A stretch of 49,816 nt of DNA from Syntrophorhabdaceae bacterium (GCA_026415675.1 JAOAGQ010000012.1:1-49816); one strand, 5' to 3'. Numbered from the stretch's first letter, positions 16,001-24,042 are shown. Notes: generated by a model from the sequence alone, not told the origin. A program made the numbers and translations.

Positions 16001-16400
16001 CGAGCGCCACCCTAAACTTGCACCGGTAGCCACATTTACAGACGGTATATACATTGCCGGGGCCTGTCAGGGCCCAAAGGATATTCCAGAGACCGTGGCC
16101 CAGGCCAGTGCTGCGGCAGCCCAGGCCTTGTCCCTTGTGGATAGGGGGTATGTGGAGCTGGAGCCGAATACGGCGTATATAAACTCTGAACTCTGTTCAG
16201 GCTGTCATGTGTGTATAGCCATATGCCCTTATGGGGCGATCACATACAATTCTGAAAAGAAGGTGGCGGAATCGAACGAGGTCCTCTGCAAAGGTTGTGG
16301 AAGTTGTGTTGCAGCGTGTCCAAGCGGTGCTATAGACCAGCATCTATTCGAAAACGAGCAGATTATAAATGAACTTGAGGGGGTATTGAGCTATGTTTGA
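13002..16400 (+). CDS. hdrA: HdrA with an inserted GltD/NfnB-like flavoprotein module
   Basis: At 1132 residues this is far longer than a standard HdrA of about 650. The N-terminal HdrA part has Y-I-C-H-C-G, an FAD-binding G-G-G-I-G-G near 158-163, and a [4Fe-4S] motif at Cys254-264. From about residue 300 to 690 a glutamate-synthase-small-subunit-like module is inserted: T-C-P-A-G-I-N, a second cysteine cluster, FAD-binding G-S-G-P-A-G near 398, NAD(P)-binding G-G-G-N-A-A near 531, and A-G-G-D near 671. HdrA sequence resumes at Cys768 (C-S-V-C-S-D-C-H-L-C) and ends with two ferredoxin motifs (about 1064 and 1093). HdrA flavin bifurcates electrons; the insert implies an additional NAD(P)H connection. 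It overlaps mvhD by eight bases. Confidence 0.93.
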   Translation: MGEIIELKGKGVPKVGVYICHCGFNIASKVRVDEVVDFAATLPNVVVARSNKYTCSDPGQEVIRKDIKEMGLDRVVVASCTPLLHEHTFRKTVETGGLNPFLFHMVNIREDVSWVTDDGDRATEKAKALVAAGVRRVLYQKPLEKRRAAIKSDVLIIGGGIGGITAALDIADSGKKVTLVEREPTIGGVMAKFDKTFPTLDCAACILTPKMTAVASHPNIKLLTFSEVKDVSGYIGDFRASIVKKPRRVIESKCTGCGECANVCPVYMPNAFDENLGMRKATYKPFAQAVPNVHTIEKTGTSPCTYTCPAGINAHGYVALASAGKYDEAFNLILESTPLVATLGRACYAPCEEECTRGELEGTVRIRRLKRFIADRYYENHPEPEYGPPDKELDKKVAIVGSGPAGLTAAYFLRKMGYQVTIFEKEPRPGGMLRVGIPEYRLPNDVLDRDIKNVLALGVGIQTYTEVKSLDDLRKKGFDAIFLATGTHGVRKMDIEGENLSGVVNCMEFLTSINYGKKTDLTGKTILVVGGGNAALDSARAALRLGARKVTIQYRRSRAEMPAFPEEIDAAEKEGITISYLTTPVKFEGEGGKLKYVQSVQMQLGEPDDTGRRKPIPIPGSESIANIDMAIIAIGLMPTTSPWAEQLNLNRDGTIQVDPETLQTSLPHVFAGGDVVLGPSIIVNAIGQGRRAAHYIDKYLKGEDLKATTFVFRSADMVSKHDVLTRSIITHAMSLPKKELPVDERITNFKEVEIALTEEEALKDTKRCLNCSVCSDCHLCKTICSAEAIDYGMKEEVIDVEAGVIIVTTGFKPFDPKRISAYGYGRFPNVYTSLEVERLVNSSGPTQGEVILRDGRKPERIGIIHCVGSRDKEYNQYCSKVCCMYSLKLAHLLKERTGADIYNFYIDMRTPGKGYEEFYHKLLEEGVHFVRGRVGEVTDWAVTAKEEGKLIIRVEDTLLGMVRRIPVDMVVLSVALEPQKDADDVRRLLNLSCSSEGFFLERHPKLAPVATFTDGIYIAGACQGPKDIPETVAQASAAAAQALSLVDRGYVELEPNTAYINSELCSGCHVCIAICPYGAITYNSEKKVAESNEVLCKGCGSCVAACPSGAIDQHLFENEQIINELEGVLSYV

Positions 16401-16815
16401 GCCTAAGATAGTCGCCTTTTTCTGTAACTGGTGTACTTATACAGCGGCTGATTTGGCCGGTGTATCGAGGATGAAATATTCACCTAATGTGAGGATTATC
16501 AGGGTGATGTGTTCCGGTCGTATTGACCCCGAACTCATAGTTAAGGCCTTTGAGAAGGGGGCGGATGGTGTTATTATCGGTGGTTGCCATCCTGGAGACT
16601 GCCATTACCAGAACGGTAACCATAAGACCCTAAGGCGATACAAACTCCTCAAGGGATTGGTTGAACAATTCGATATAGAATGGGAAAGACTGAGGCTTGA
16701 ATGGATATCTGCCTCAGAGGGAGAGAAGGTGCAGAGGGTATCCAACGAGTTTACAGAGCAAATCAGGGTCTTAGGCCCTATACAGATGAAGGGAGGGAGG
16801 GTGGTCCATGGCTGA
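16393..16815 (+). CDS. mvhD: MvhD-like [2Fe-2S] electron-transfer subunit
   Basis: MvhD passes electrons from the hydrogenase to HdrA. The 140-residue protein has the family pattern F-C-N-W-C-T-Y near the N terminus, V-M-C-S-G-R-I-D-P, and G-C-H-P-G-D-C-H-Y-Q-N-G-N, containing the conserved cysteines. It overlaps hdrA upstream and mvhG downstream by eight bases each, fitting its place as the connector between the Hdr and hydrogenase modules. It is a separate protein here, not fused to HdrA as in some relatives. Confidence 0.95.
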   Translation: MFEPKIVAFFCNWCTYTAADLAGVSRMKYSPNVRIIRVMCSGRIDPELIVKAFEKGADGVIIGGCHPGDCHYQNGNHKTLRRYKLLKGLVEQFDIEWERLRLEWISASEGEKVQRVSNEFTEQIRVLGPIQMKGGRVVHG

Positions 16816-17794
16816 GAAACCAACGGTTGCTTTTTATTGGTGTGCATCCTGTGGTGGTTGCGAGGAGGCAGTGGTGGATGTGGCCCATGGGATCCTCGAT
16901 ATTGTGAATGCAGTGAACATCGGTTTCTGGCCCGTTGCCCTTGATTTCAAAAAAGGTGATGTGGAGGATGTGCCGGATGGTTTTTATGCCGCAACCTTTA
17001 TAAATGGGGCAATTAGGAACTCTGAACAGGAGGAGATGGTAAAACTGTTGAGAAAAAAGTCAGGGCTTGTGTTTGCCCTTGGCGCCTGTGCCCATCTGGG
17101 AGGGATACCTTCCCTTGCAAACCTCACATCCAAAGAGGAGATCCTCGAGTATGTGTACAGACGTTCCCCGAGTACAGAGAATGCCCAGAACACGTACCCT
17201 GCAAAAGTGTACAGGGATGCTGCAATAAAGCTCGAGTTACCTGAATTTTTTGACCGTGTATACCCTCTTAACCAGATTATCGATGTGGATTATTACATAC
17301 CTGGTTGCGCCCCACCCTCTGAGCTTGTGGCGGATGTTTTTATGAAAATCCTTAAAGGAGAGTTACCGAAAAAAGGTGCTGTCCTCTCCCCGAATAAATC
17401 TCTATGCAGTAGCTGTTTTCTCAATGATACAAAACCCGAGAAATTACTGATAAAAGAGTTAAAGAGGCCCCATCTCACAGTGATAGACCCGGATAAGTGT
17501 TTTCTCCTCCAGGGTCTGGTATGTATGGGACCTGCAACAAGGACGGGCTGTAACGAGCGATGTATACACGGAGGCATGCCCTGCAGGGGCTGTTTCGGTC
17601 CATTAGATGGGGTTCTGGATCAGGGCTTATCCATGCTTTCGGCCCTGGGTTCAATTCTTGACTTTACCCCGGAGCAGGAGAAAGAATTGGACGGTGTAAT
17701 AGGCAAAATAGGGGATCCTGCAGGAACATTCTACAGGTTTAGCCTGGGTGCTTCGATCTTTTACAGACAGGATGGAAAAAGGGGAGGTGAATGA
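16808..17794 (+). CDS. mvhG: [NiFe] hydrogenase small subunit, MvhG type
   Basis: The small subunit carries three Fe-S clusters conducting electrons from the active site. Proximal-cluster residues are visible in Y-W-C-A-S-C-G-G-C, G-A-C-A-H-L-G-G and P-G-C-A-P; further clusters use C-S-S-C-F-L-N and the C-terminal group (V-C-M-G, T-G-C-N-E-R-C, M-P-C-R-G-C-F-G). At 328 residues, with no Tat signal or membrane anchor, it fits group 3 cytoplasmic hydrogenases of the F420-non-reducing Mvh type. It overlaps mvhD by eight bases and ends one base before the mvhA ATG. Confidence 0.94.
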   Translation: MAEKPTVAFYWCASCGGCEEAVVDVAHGILDIVNAVNIGFWPVALDFKKGDVEDVPDGFYAATFINGAIRNSEQEEMVKLLRKKSGLVFALGACAHLGGIPSLANLTSKEEILEYVYRRSPSTENAQNTYPAKVYRDAAIKLELPEFFDRVYPLNQIIDVDYYIPGCAPPSELVADVFMKILKGELPKKGAVLSPNKSLCSSCFLNDTKPEKLLIKELKRPHLTVIDPDKCFLLQGLVCMGPATRTGCNERCIHGGMPCRGCFGPLDGVLDQGLSMLSALGSILDFTPEQEKELDGVIGKIGDPAGTFYRFSLGASIFYRQDGKRGGE

Positions 17795-17795
17795 T

Positions 17796-19262
17796 ATGTC
17801 CCAGAAAATTACTATCGATCCCATAACAAGGCTTGAAGGCCATGGAAAGATAGAGATTTTTTTAAATGAATCGGGGGATGTAGACAGGGCATTTTTACAG
17901 ATACCTGAATTGAGGGGGTTTGAAAAGTTCTGTGTAGGTAGGCCTGCGGAAGAGATGGCCCGCATCACCCCTAGAATATGCGGGGTATGCCCCACTGCCC
18001 ACCACATGGCTTCTACAAAGGCCTTGGACGACCTGTACAAAGTTTCCCCTACCCCTGCTGCAAAGGCGATCAGGGAACTCTTCTATAACATGTTTATGTT
18101 TGAAGATCATTTGCTCCATTTTTTTTATCTCGGCGGGCCTGATTTTGTGGTGGGACCTGAGGCACCAAAGGCTGAGAGGAATATTCTGGGGGTCATTGGA
18201 AAGGTTGGCCTTGAGGTCGCCTCTCAACTTATAACAATGCGCAAATCGGTCAGGGACTTGATGAGCGAAATGGCAGGCAAGGTGATCCATCCTGTCTTTG
18301 GTCTTCCCGGAGGGGTCTCAAAGAGGGTGACAGAGGAGCAAAGGGAAAAAATAAAAAAAGTATCCCACCAGGCCCTTGATTTCGCAGAGTTTACCCTCAA
18401 GGTGTTCGACAATGTGGTCCTTAAAAATCCAAAATATGTTGAGCTCGTCACAGGGGACACATATAAACTGAAGACATACTACATGGGTATGGTTGACAAA
18501 ACAGACAGGGTAAATTTCTATGATGGTGATATAAAGATCATTGACCCTTCCGGTAAAGAGTTCGGGAGGTTTAAGGGCATTGGCTATCTCGATTGGATAG
18601 GGGAACATGTAGAGCCATGGTCGTTTATAAAATTCCCATATCTTAAGAAACTCGGGTGGCGGGGGTTTGAAGATGGGGACAACACGTGTCTTTACAGGGT
18701 TGCCCCTATGGCGAGACTCAATGCCGCCATTGGTATGGCCACCCCAAAGGCACAGGAGGCATATGAATGGTTTTATCAAATTCTGGGGGAAAAACCTGTC
18801 CATTACACGCTTGCCTACCACTGGGCAAGGGTAATTGAGGTCATGCAGGCAGCAGAGGAGATGGTCAGGCTATCAAATATTCCCGAGTTGACAGACCAGG
18901 ATATAAGGAATATCCCGACAGAGACACCAAAGGAAGGGGTTGGGATCGTTGAGGCCCCGAGGGGAACGTTGATACACCATTACAAATCCGATGAGAATGG
19001 CATTATTACAGAGGCTAATCTCATCGTTGCCACCGTCTCCAATTCTGCCGCCATATCGCTGAACATAGAGAAGGCGGCTAAGAACCTTATTAAAAACGGG
19101 AATGTCAACGATGGCCTCCTTAATATGGTGGAGATGGCATTTAGGCCCTACGACCCCTGTTTTGGATGTGCAACCCATTCTCTCCCGGGGGAAATGCCCC
19201 TTACCATTTATCTGAGAGATCCCTCCGGTAATCTTATAAGAGAGATCAAAAGGGGCTCTTAG
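17796..19262 (+). CDS. mvhA: [NiFe] hydrogenase large subunit, MvhA type
   Basis: This is the catalytic subunit that splits or forms H2. The nickel site is made by Cys62 and Cys65 (R-I-C-G-V-C-P-T-A-H-H) and Cys455 and Cys458 (D-P-C-F-G-C-A-T-H). A 27-residue tail follows His461, the site where the maturation protease cuts once the metal centre is in place. The ATG at 17796 was chosen because an upstream extension lies inside mvhG and R-L-E-G-H-G sits at the usual distance from this start. The 488-residue length suits group 3c. The maturation protease gene follows after seven bases. Confidence 0.95.
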   Translation: MSQKITIDPITRLEGHGKIEIFLNESGDVDRAFLQIPELRGFEKFCVGRPAEEMARITPRICGVCPTAHHMASTKALDDLYKVSPTPAAKAIRELFYNMFMFEDHLLHFFYLGGPDFVVGPEAPKAERNILGVIGKVGLEVASQLITMRKSVRDLMSEMAGKVIHPVFGLPGGVSKRVTEEQREKIKKVSHQALDFAEFTLKVFDNVVLKNPKYVELVTGDTYKLKTYYMGMVDKTDRVNFYDGDIKIIDPSGKEFGRFKGIGYLDWIGEHVEPWSFIKFPYLKKLGWRGFEDGDNTCLYRVAPMARLNAAIGMATPKAQEAYEWFYQILGEKPVHYTLAYHWARVIEVMQAAEEMVRLSNIPELTDQDIRNIPTETPKEGVGIVEAPRGTLIHHYKSDENGIITEANLIVATVSNSAAISLNIEKAAKNLIKNGNVNDGLLNMVEMAFRPYDPCFGCATHSLPGEMPLTIYLRDPSGNLIREIKRGS

Positions 19263-19269
19263 ATATCCC

Positions 19270-19794
19270 ATGACCTATTCGGAAGGGGTGATAATAGGTA
19301 TAGGTAATGACCTCCTTGGGGATGACGGATGGGGCATCGAGGTCGTCAGGGAACTTAAAAGAAAGGGGATCGATACCATTTTCCCTGTGGTTGAGACCGC
19401 AGAGCATGGCCTTAAACTCCTCGACTATCTCATTGGTTACAAGAAGGCGGTCTTGGTAGACTGCATTGTGGATAGCCCTTCAGGAGAACTGATTGAGATG
19501 GACATCTTACCCCAGAGACCCCTCCATTTTGCCACCCTCCACGGTATAGGCCTATATAATGCCCTCTTTATAGGGAGAGAGGCGGGGATTCCACTCCCTG
19601 AAAGGATAAAACTATATGGGGTTACCGTGGAGGGGGTCTTCAACGTGGGGGCAAAAATGAGCGAGAAGGTTGCAGCCACAATACCATATGTAGTACAGAA
19701 GATAATCGATGACTTGCCTTTTTTCAGAGGGAGAAAGCAGATTCAACGGATTAAGAGGGTTTGCCGTATATACGAAAAGGGTAACCTTTTGTAG
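19270..19794 (+). CDS. Hydrogenase maturation protease (HyaD/HycI family)
   Basis: The enzyme removes the C-terminal tail of the hydrogenase large subunit after nickel insertion. The N-terminal I-G-I-G-N-D-L-L-G-D-D-G-W-G motif, with the first nickel-sensing Asp, and the V-D-C-I-V-D and H-G-I-G-L segments identify the family. The last 25 residues are basic and extend past the usual end. It directly follows mvhA, its probable substrate, and its 3' end overlaps the convergent oxidoreductase gene by 52 bases. Confidence 0.93.
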   Translation: MTYSEGVIIGIGNDLLGDDGWGIEVVRELKRKGIDTIFPVVETAEHGLKLLDYLIGYKKAVLVDCIVDSPSGELIEMDILPQRPLHFATLHGIGLYNALFIGREAGIPLPERIKLYGVTVEGVFNVGAKMSEKVAATIPYVVQKIIDDLPFFRGRKQIQRIKRVCRIYEKGNLL

Positions 19795-20948
19795 ATCGCC
19801 TGCCTTATCATACCTGCAAGATGGGTGGTATTTATAAGGTTTGCCCCTGAAACCACACCCTCATGAAGGACAAAAAGGTAATGGCCGTCTTTACCATCCT
19901 TTAGATATTCATAGGTTACATCGTTCCGGTATCCTTTTATCTGTCCTACCTGGGCATACATCCAGTCGAAGATGGGGCTTATATTCTCCATTACAAAATC
20001 GGCGGTGTGGACGTCCTCTCCTGCCATATTTTTCCCTGCCACGAGACCCTGCTTGCAGGCAAACCCCCATGTGCCGAACCACCTGTGCCTATTTGATAAA
20101 AAATCCATAACCTGACAGGCATCTCCTGCAGCATAGATGTTTTCTACATTCGTTGCCATACGATTATCAACGATCGCACCTTTATCTATCATGATCTGGC
20201 GGGGATCTATAAAATCTATATTTGCCCTGACCCCTGTGCATATAAGGAGAATATCGGCTATCTCCTTTTTTTCTCCAAAATCACAGATCACCCTCCCCTT
20301 CCAGGGTTTGGCCCCTTTCAAAGTTATACCGAGACGAACCTCAATGCCTTTTTCTTCGAGAAAAGATGTCAGGATCCCCGCAATGAGAGGATGGGCCCCA
20401 TAGGGGAGCACCTGCATCTCCTTTTCAACGAGTATCACCTCCATCCCCCTCTTTTTCAGAATCTCCGAGGCCTTCAATCCTACCAAGGAGGCCCCAAGGA
20501 CAACCGCCTTGCCTCCTCCACGAATAGCCCCATTTAGGTCTAAAACAGAGGCAGGGGTTCTAATGGTCTTATAAAGACTATGATCCTCCAGGCCTTCAAT
20601 AGCAGGTATAACAGGGCTTGCCCCCGTTGCAATAAGGCATCGGTCGAATGAAATTTTCTTGCCGTCTCCGAGGGTGACCTCCTGTCCTATTCCATCGAGT
20701 TCTACAACAGGCGTGCCGAAATGGCATCTTATATCGAGTTCTTTGTATATCCTGTAATCAAAGGGGAAACACCTCTCCCAGGGTACGATACCTTTTAGAT
20801 AGTAGGGGGAGAGCATCGGATTAAAGACAGGACCATCCCTCTCCGAAACCATGGCGATCTCCCCTTTAAACCCCGTCTTTCTCGCCGCAATGGCAGCATT
20901 GATCCCTGCCCCGCCGTTACCGAGTATTAGAATCCTTTCCTTTGACAC
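19743..20948 (-). CDS. FAD/NAD(P)-dependent oxidoreductase of the molybdoenzyme unit
   Basis: The 401-residue protein has two Rossmann folds of the pyridine nucleotide-disulfide oxidoreductase type: FAD-binding G-N-G-G-A-G near 11-16, A-T-G-A-S-P, a second dinucleotide fold A-V-V-L-G-A-S-L-V-G-L near 150-160, and C-T-G-V-R-A-N and A-A-G-D-A-C. It resembles the flavin subunit of nitrite reductase or NADH oxidase families, without a redox-active CxxxxC pair. It starts with GTG two bases before the ferredoxin-like gene ends and is last of four genes, so it likely moves electrons between NAD(P)H and the ferredoxin-like subunit. The 3' end overlaps the hydrogenase protease gene. Confidence 0.85.
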   Translation of the reverse strand: MSKERILILGNGGAGINAAIAARKTGFKGEIAMVSERDGPVFNPMLSPYYLKGIVPWERCFPFDYRIYKELDIRCHFGTPVVELDGIGQEVTLGDGKKISFDRCLIATGASPVIPAIEGLEDHSLYKTIRTPASVLDLNGAIRGGGKAVVLGASLVGLKASEILKKRGMEVILVEKEMQVLPYGAHPLIAGILTSFLEEKGIEVRLGITLKGAKPWKGRVICDFGEKKEIADILLICTGVRANIDFIDPRQIMIDKGAIVDNRMATNVENIYAAGDACQVMDFLSNRHRWFGTWGFACKQGLVAGKNMAGEDVHTADFVMENISPIFDWMYAQVGQIKGYRNDVTYEYLKDGKDGHYLFVLHEGVVSGANLINTTHLAGMIRQAIYKRLPFSYIRQTLLIR

Positions 20949-20950
20949 TT

Positions 20951-21472
20951 TTATCTGTGATAGTCCCCAACAAGGGATGTCAAAAAGACAAAAGAGGCCT
21001 TCTCCGCCTTTTTCTTACTCAATTCTTCGATGGGCCCGGCACCGAGTGCTCCGGTAGGGCAGATCCTAACGCAGGCAGGTTTCATATTCTTCTCAATCCT
21101 TGTGTAACACAGATCGCATTTGGCCATCCTTCCGTCCCCTTGAAATTTCGGGGCACCGAAGGGGCAGGCCATCTCACAGCTATGACACCCTATACAGAGA
21201 TCCCTGTCTATAACCACAACGCCGTCTTCATCCCTTTTTTTGATCGCCCTTACTGGGCAGACCATTATACAGGGGGCATCACCACAGTGCTGGCAGGATA
21301 TGGAGAAAAAGTATATAAGGGGATTGGTACCCTGAACCTTCTCGTATTTTATTACGTATCTAAAGGAAGGGGGATTATCCCCTTCGGAATCGTTCTGATC
21401 CTGGCAGGCAATAACGCAGGCCATACAACCGGTACATCGGGAAATATCAAAAGAGAATCCGTACTGCATCAT
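20951..21472 (-). CDS. Four-cluster ferredoxin-like subunit (DmsB/PsrB family)
   Basis: The 173-residue protein contains the four cysteine groups of DMSO-reductase-type electron-transfer subunits: C-T-G-C-M-A-C-V-I-A-C, C-Q-H-C-G-D-A-P-C-I-M-V-C-P, C-I-G-C-H-S-C-E-M-A-C-P, and C-D-L-C ... C-V-R-I-C-P. These bind four [4Fe-4S] clusters in a row. There is no signal sequence. It overlaps the stop of the catalytic-subunit gene by four bases and precedes the flavoprotein gene, so it should wire the molybdenum or tungsten site to the flavin. Confidence 0.92.
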   Translation of the reverse strand: MMQYGFSFDISRCTGCMACVIACQDQNDSEGDNPPSFRYVIKYEKVQGTNPLIYFFSISCQHCGDAPCIMVCPVRAIKKRDEDGVVVIDRDLCIGCHSCEMACPFGAPKFQGDGRMAKCDLCYTRIEKNMKPACVRICPTGALGAGPIEELSKKKAEKASFVFLTSLVGDYHR

Positions 21473-23622
21473 AGATCACCCCCATTTGATTTTCTTATAT
21501 CACAGAGTAAGGATTTATAGCCGGGGTAGCCCGATATGGGGTCTCTATAGTCAGGCTCTATCAATTCGTTTACATCGGCCCCGGGAAAACCATGATACAT
21601 ATTGACAACCCCAGGAGGGACATATTCCGTCAAATTTGCCTTTACCATGATCGAACCCCTCGGGGTCGAAAGGACCACCCTTTCATTCTGTTTTATACCC
21701 CTTTCCTCCCCGTCCTTTGGATTTATATCCACCATGGGATCAGGTCTTAACCCCCTTGTCCACGGGACACGGTACATCCTTGAGTGCATGTACATGGGGA
21801 GTCTTGCCCCGGTGGTGAGAATAAGGGGATACATGGCTGCGATATGGGGTGTTGAGATGGGGCTATATTTTGGCTCCCTGTATACAGGCAAGGGGTCGTA
21901 CCCGGCCTCCCGTAAGATCACGGAGGCAAACTCCATCTTTCCTGTGGGTGTAGAAAATCCTGTTTTTTTGTATTTCTCATAGGGGGTTCTCGGAAAACCG
22001 CCGAGAATAAGACCTCCGGGATGTTTCTTTATCTCTTCTATCCTTATGTTTGATGGCTCAAAGATGAAGTCGAGACACGCCTCATGGCCTTTTGATAGGA
22101 GGGGGTCGTTAAGGTTCAACCTCTTTGAGAGTTCTATGATAATGTCCACATCGGACCGGGAATCACCTACAGGGGGTATCACAGGTTCCGTCCATATCGC
22201 ATATCGGGAGGGAGATATGGAAAGCTCGCTTCTTTCGAGGGAACTCGATGCAGGAAGGACTATATCTGCGAATTTTGCCGTATCCGTCATGAATAGGTCT
22301 ACATCTACAAAAAATTCGAGCCTTTCGAGACTCTTTTTCATAAAGTCAGATCCAGGCCACATCCGATAGTTTACCCCAAAGCCGACCAATGCCCTTACGG
22401 GATAAGGTTTCCCGCTCATGATTTGAAAGGGTAGGGATACCGCCTGTGCCTCATGGATAAACCTCGACCATACAGGGTATTCCTCTTCCCCTATCCTTTT
22501 TGCCATCTCCTCCCAGTTTTTCGTCTGTTCAAACTCTTCCTCTCTCGTATCAAAACCTGTTGCCCTGTGGTAATAGCTTGTGGGCACCACGTGATTACCC
22601 CCGGGTCTATCAAAATTTCCTGTAAGACCTATGAGGGCTGTGATCGCCCTGTGGTTCTGTACGCCGTTTGTATGATGAACCGTAACGCTTGCACTTGTCA
22701 CTATTGTGGCAGGTTTTGTCCTGGCATAGAGCCTTGCCCCTGCGATAATCTCTTGCGGGGCAAGACCGGTGATCTTCGCCGTTACCTCCGGAGTATATTC
22801 CTTTACATAGGCCCTGTACTCCTCGAACCCGTATGTCCAGTTTGATACAAATTCCCTGTCGTATAGGTCCTCCTCTATGATTACATGGGCGATTCCCAAG
22901 GCAAGGGCCCCGGATGTGCCGGGTCTTATCCTTAGGTGAATATCCGCCTGTCTGCTCAAGGTCGTATTGAGGGGCCCCACATCGATTATCTTTACCCCCC
23001 TCTCAAGGGCCTCAACAAAATTTATCGCCTGTGGAGCCGAGGAGTAATAGGGGTTGGAACTCCAGTTAAGGATACATTTCGTGTTTTTTAAATCAGGAAC
23101 AAAACTACACCCATACGTTAGACGATTCGCCAGCACTGTGGCGAGATAACAGGTGCTCGATTCGCTCATGTAGTTGGGGGAGCCGAAATTATGGGCAAGA
23201 CGTTTGAGAAAGGGCCTCAACCATTTCGGGAACCCCGTGAAAAAGACAACCGACTCGGGACCTGACTCCTCCTTTATCTCGTTTAACCGTAAGGCAATCC
23301 TATCTAATGCCTCATCCCAGGAAATGGGGACAAATCTATCGGAACCCTTCTCTCCAACCCTCAAAAGGGGGGATCTTATCCTTTCCCTGTGGTACACATA
23401 CTGCTTATTTGAAACACCCTTTACACAGAGCCTCCCTTTGTTTACAGGGTTTTCAAGGGTTCCTTCTGTCTTTATCAATCGGCCATCTTTCACGTATACA
23501 TCTATTCCGCACTGGGCGTTACATATGGAACAGAGACCCTTTTTTATCTCGATCCCCGTTTCCTTCCCCGGTATCTTCGCCTTGATAAGCCTCCTTATAC
23601 TTGCATCCTCCCCTTTACTCAT
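21469..23622 (-). CDS. Cytoplasmic molybdopterin oxidoreductase, Cys metal ligand, substrate unknown
   Basis: The 717-residue catalytic subunit belongs to the DMSO reductase superfamily. It has an N-terminal [4Fe-4S] site (Cys31, 34, 38 and 66), three molybdopterin-binding regions and a C-terminal molydopterin dinucleotide-binding domain (from about 595). The likely metal ligand is Cys158 in E-S-S-T-C-Y-L, coded TGT, not selenocysteine. No twin-arginine signal is present, unlike periplasmic thiosulfate, polysulfide or arsenate reductases, and no membrane subunit like PsrC is encoded. Its layout recalls acetylene hydratase-like and related uncharacterised tungsten enzymes. With its ferredoxin and NAD(P)-flavin subunits it should be a soluble redox enzyme. 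A good AGGAGG site precedes the ATG. Confidence 0.88.
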   Translation of the reverse strand: MSKGEDASIRRLIKAKIPGKETGIEIKKGLCSICNAQCGIDVYVKDGRLIKTEGTLENPVNKGRLCVKGVSNKQYVYHRERIRSPLLRVGEKGSDRFVPISWDEALDRIALRLNEIKEESGPESVVFFTGFPKWLRPFLKRLAHNFGSPNYMSESSTCYLATVLANRLTYGCSFVPDLKNTKCILNWSSNPYYSSAPQAINFVEALERGVKIIDVGPLNTTLSRQADIHLRIRPGTSGALALGIAHVIIEEDLYDREFVSNWTYGFEEYRAYVKEYTPEVTAKITGLAPQEIIAGARLYARTKPATIVTSASVTVHHTNGVQNHRAITALIGLTGNFDRPGGNHVVPTSYYHRATGFDTREEEFEQTKNWEEMAKRIGEEEYPVWSRFIHEAQAVSLPFQIMSGKPYPVRALVGFGVNYRMWPGSDFMKKSLERLEFFVDVDLFMTDTAKFADIVLPASSSLERSELSISPSRYAIWTEPVIPPVGDSRSDVDIIIELSKRLNLNDPLLSKGHEACLDFIFEPSNIRIEEIKKHPGGLILGGFPRTPYEKYKKTGFSTPTGKMEFASVILREAGYDPLPVYREPKYSPISTPHIAAMYPLILTTGARLPMYMHSRMYRVPWTRGLRPDPMVDINPKDGEERGIKQNERVVLSTPRGSIMVKANLTEYVPPGVVNMYHGFPGADVNELIEPDYRDPISGYPGYKSLLCDIRKSNGGDL

Positions 23623-23656
23623 ATGCCGGACCCTCCTTTTCGCGTAAATTCCCCTG

Positions 23657-23956
23657 TCAGATGTCCCTCCCCACCATCTCCGTCAAATCCTTTTCTCTTA
23701 GAATGTTTCTCTTCCATACCTCTATCCCGGGGACGATATAGGGGAGGATTCTCAAAGCGTAATATGTAGGAAAAAGGGGAAGGCCTACGAGATCCCCAAA
23801 GACGATAAGCATCAATAGATTGTTCAGATGCCCCTTCTCTTTTTTTAGCTCAAGCTCGAGCTCGTACGCCGTTAAGCCGTAGAATACCTCTTTTATGGCC
23901 TTCCCTATGTGGTTGAGCCTTTCCTGGATCATTGAGGTGATATCCGTTCCTTTCAC
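23657..23956 (-). CDS. Small hydrophobic protein ahead of the molybdoenzyme genes
   Basis: The 99-residue protein has a charged helical N-terminal half (about 1-44) followed by two hydrophobic stretches (about 45-62 and 63-80) broken by Pro, then a charged tail. It may touch or cross the membrane and could anchor the otherwise soluble enzyme. I do not recognise the family. The start is GTG at 23956; an in-frame ATG at 23932 is possible. It is first in a four-gene unit, 34 bases before the catalytic subunit, with a well-formed promoter upstream. Confidence 0.6.
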   Translation of the reverse strand: MKGTDITSMIQERLNHIGKAIKEVFYGLTAYELELELKKEKGHLNNLLMLIVFGDLVGLPLFPTYYALRILPYIVPGIEVWKRNILREKDLTEMVGRDI

Positions 23957-24013
23957 AGGGTATACCCCGGAGAAACCCTTTTTCCTCTACAGCGTCCTAT
24001 GCCCACAAAGCCT

Positions 24014-24042
24014 ATTTTACATCTATAATCCACGAATTTCAA
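24014..24042 (-). promoter_or_regulatory. Promoter of the leftward molybdoenzyme unit
   Basis: On the minus strand TTGAAA (24037-24042), a 17-base spacer and TAAAAT (24014-24019) form a good sigma70-type promoter. The expected start lies near 24007, giving a leader of about 50 bases before the GTG at 23956. It is back-to-back with the phoU promoter. Confidence 0.6.

Noticed and set aside
21469-23622. Formate dehydrogenase with selenocysteine
   Set aside because: The metal-ligand codon is TGT (Cys158), there is no in-frame TGA, and the surrounding E-S-S-T-C sequence does not match formate dehydrogenase.
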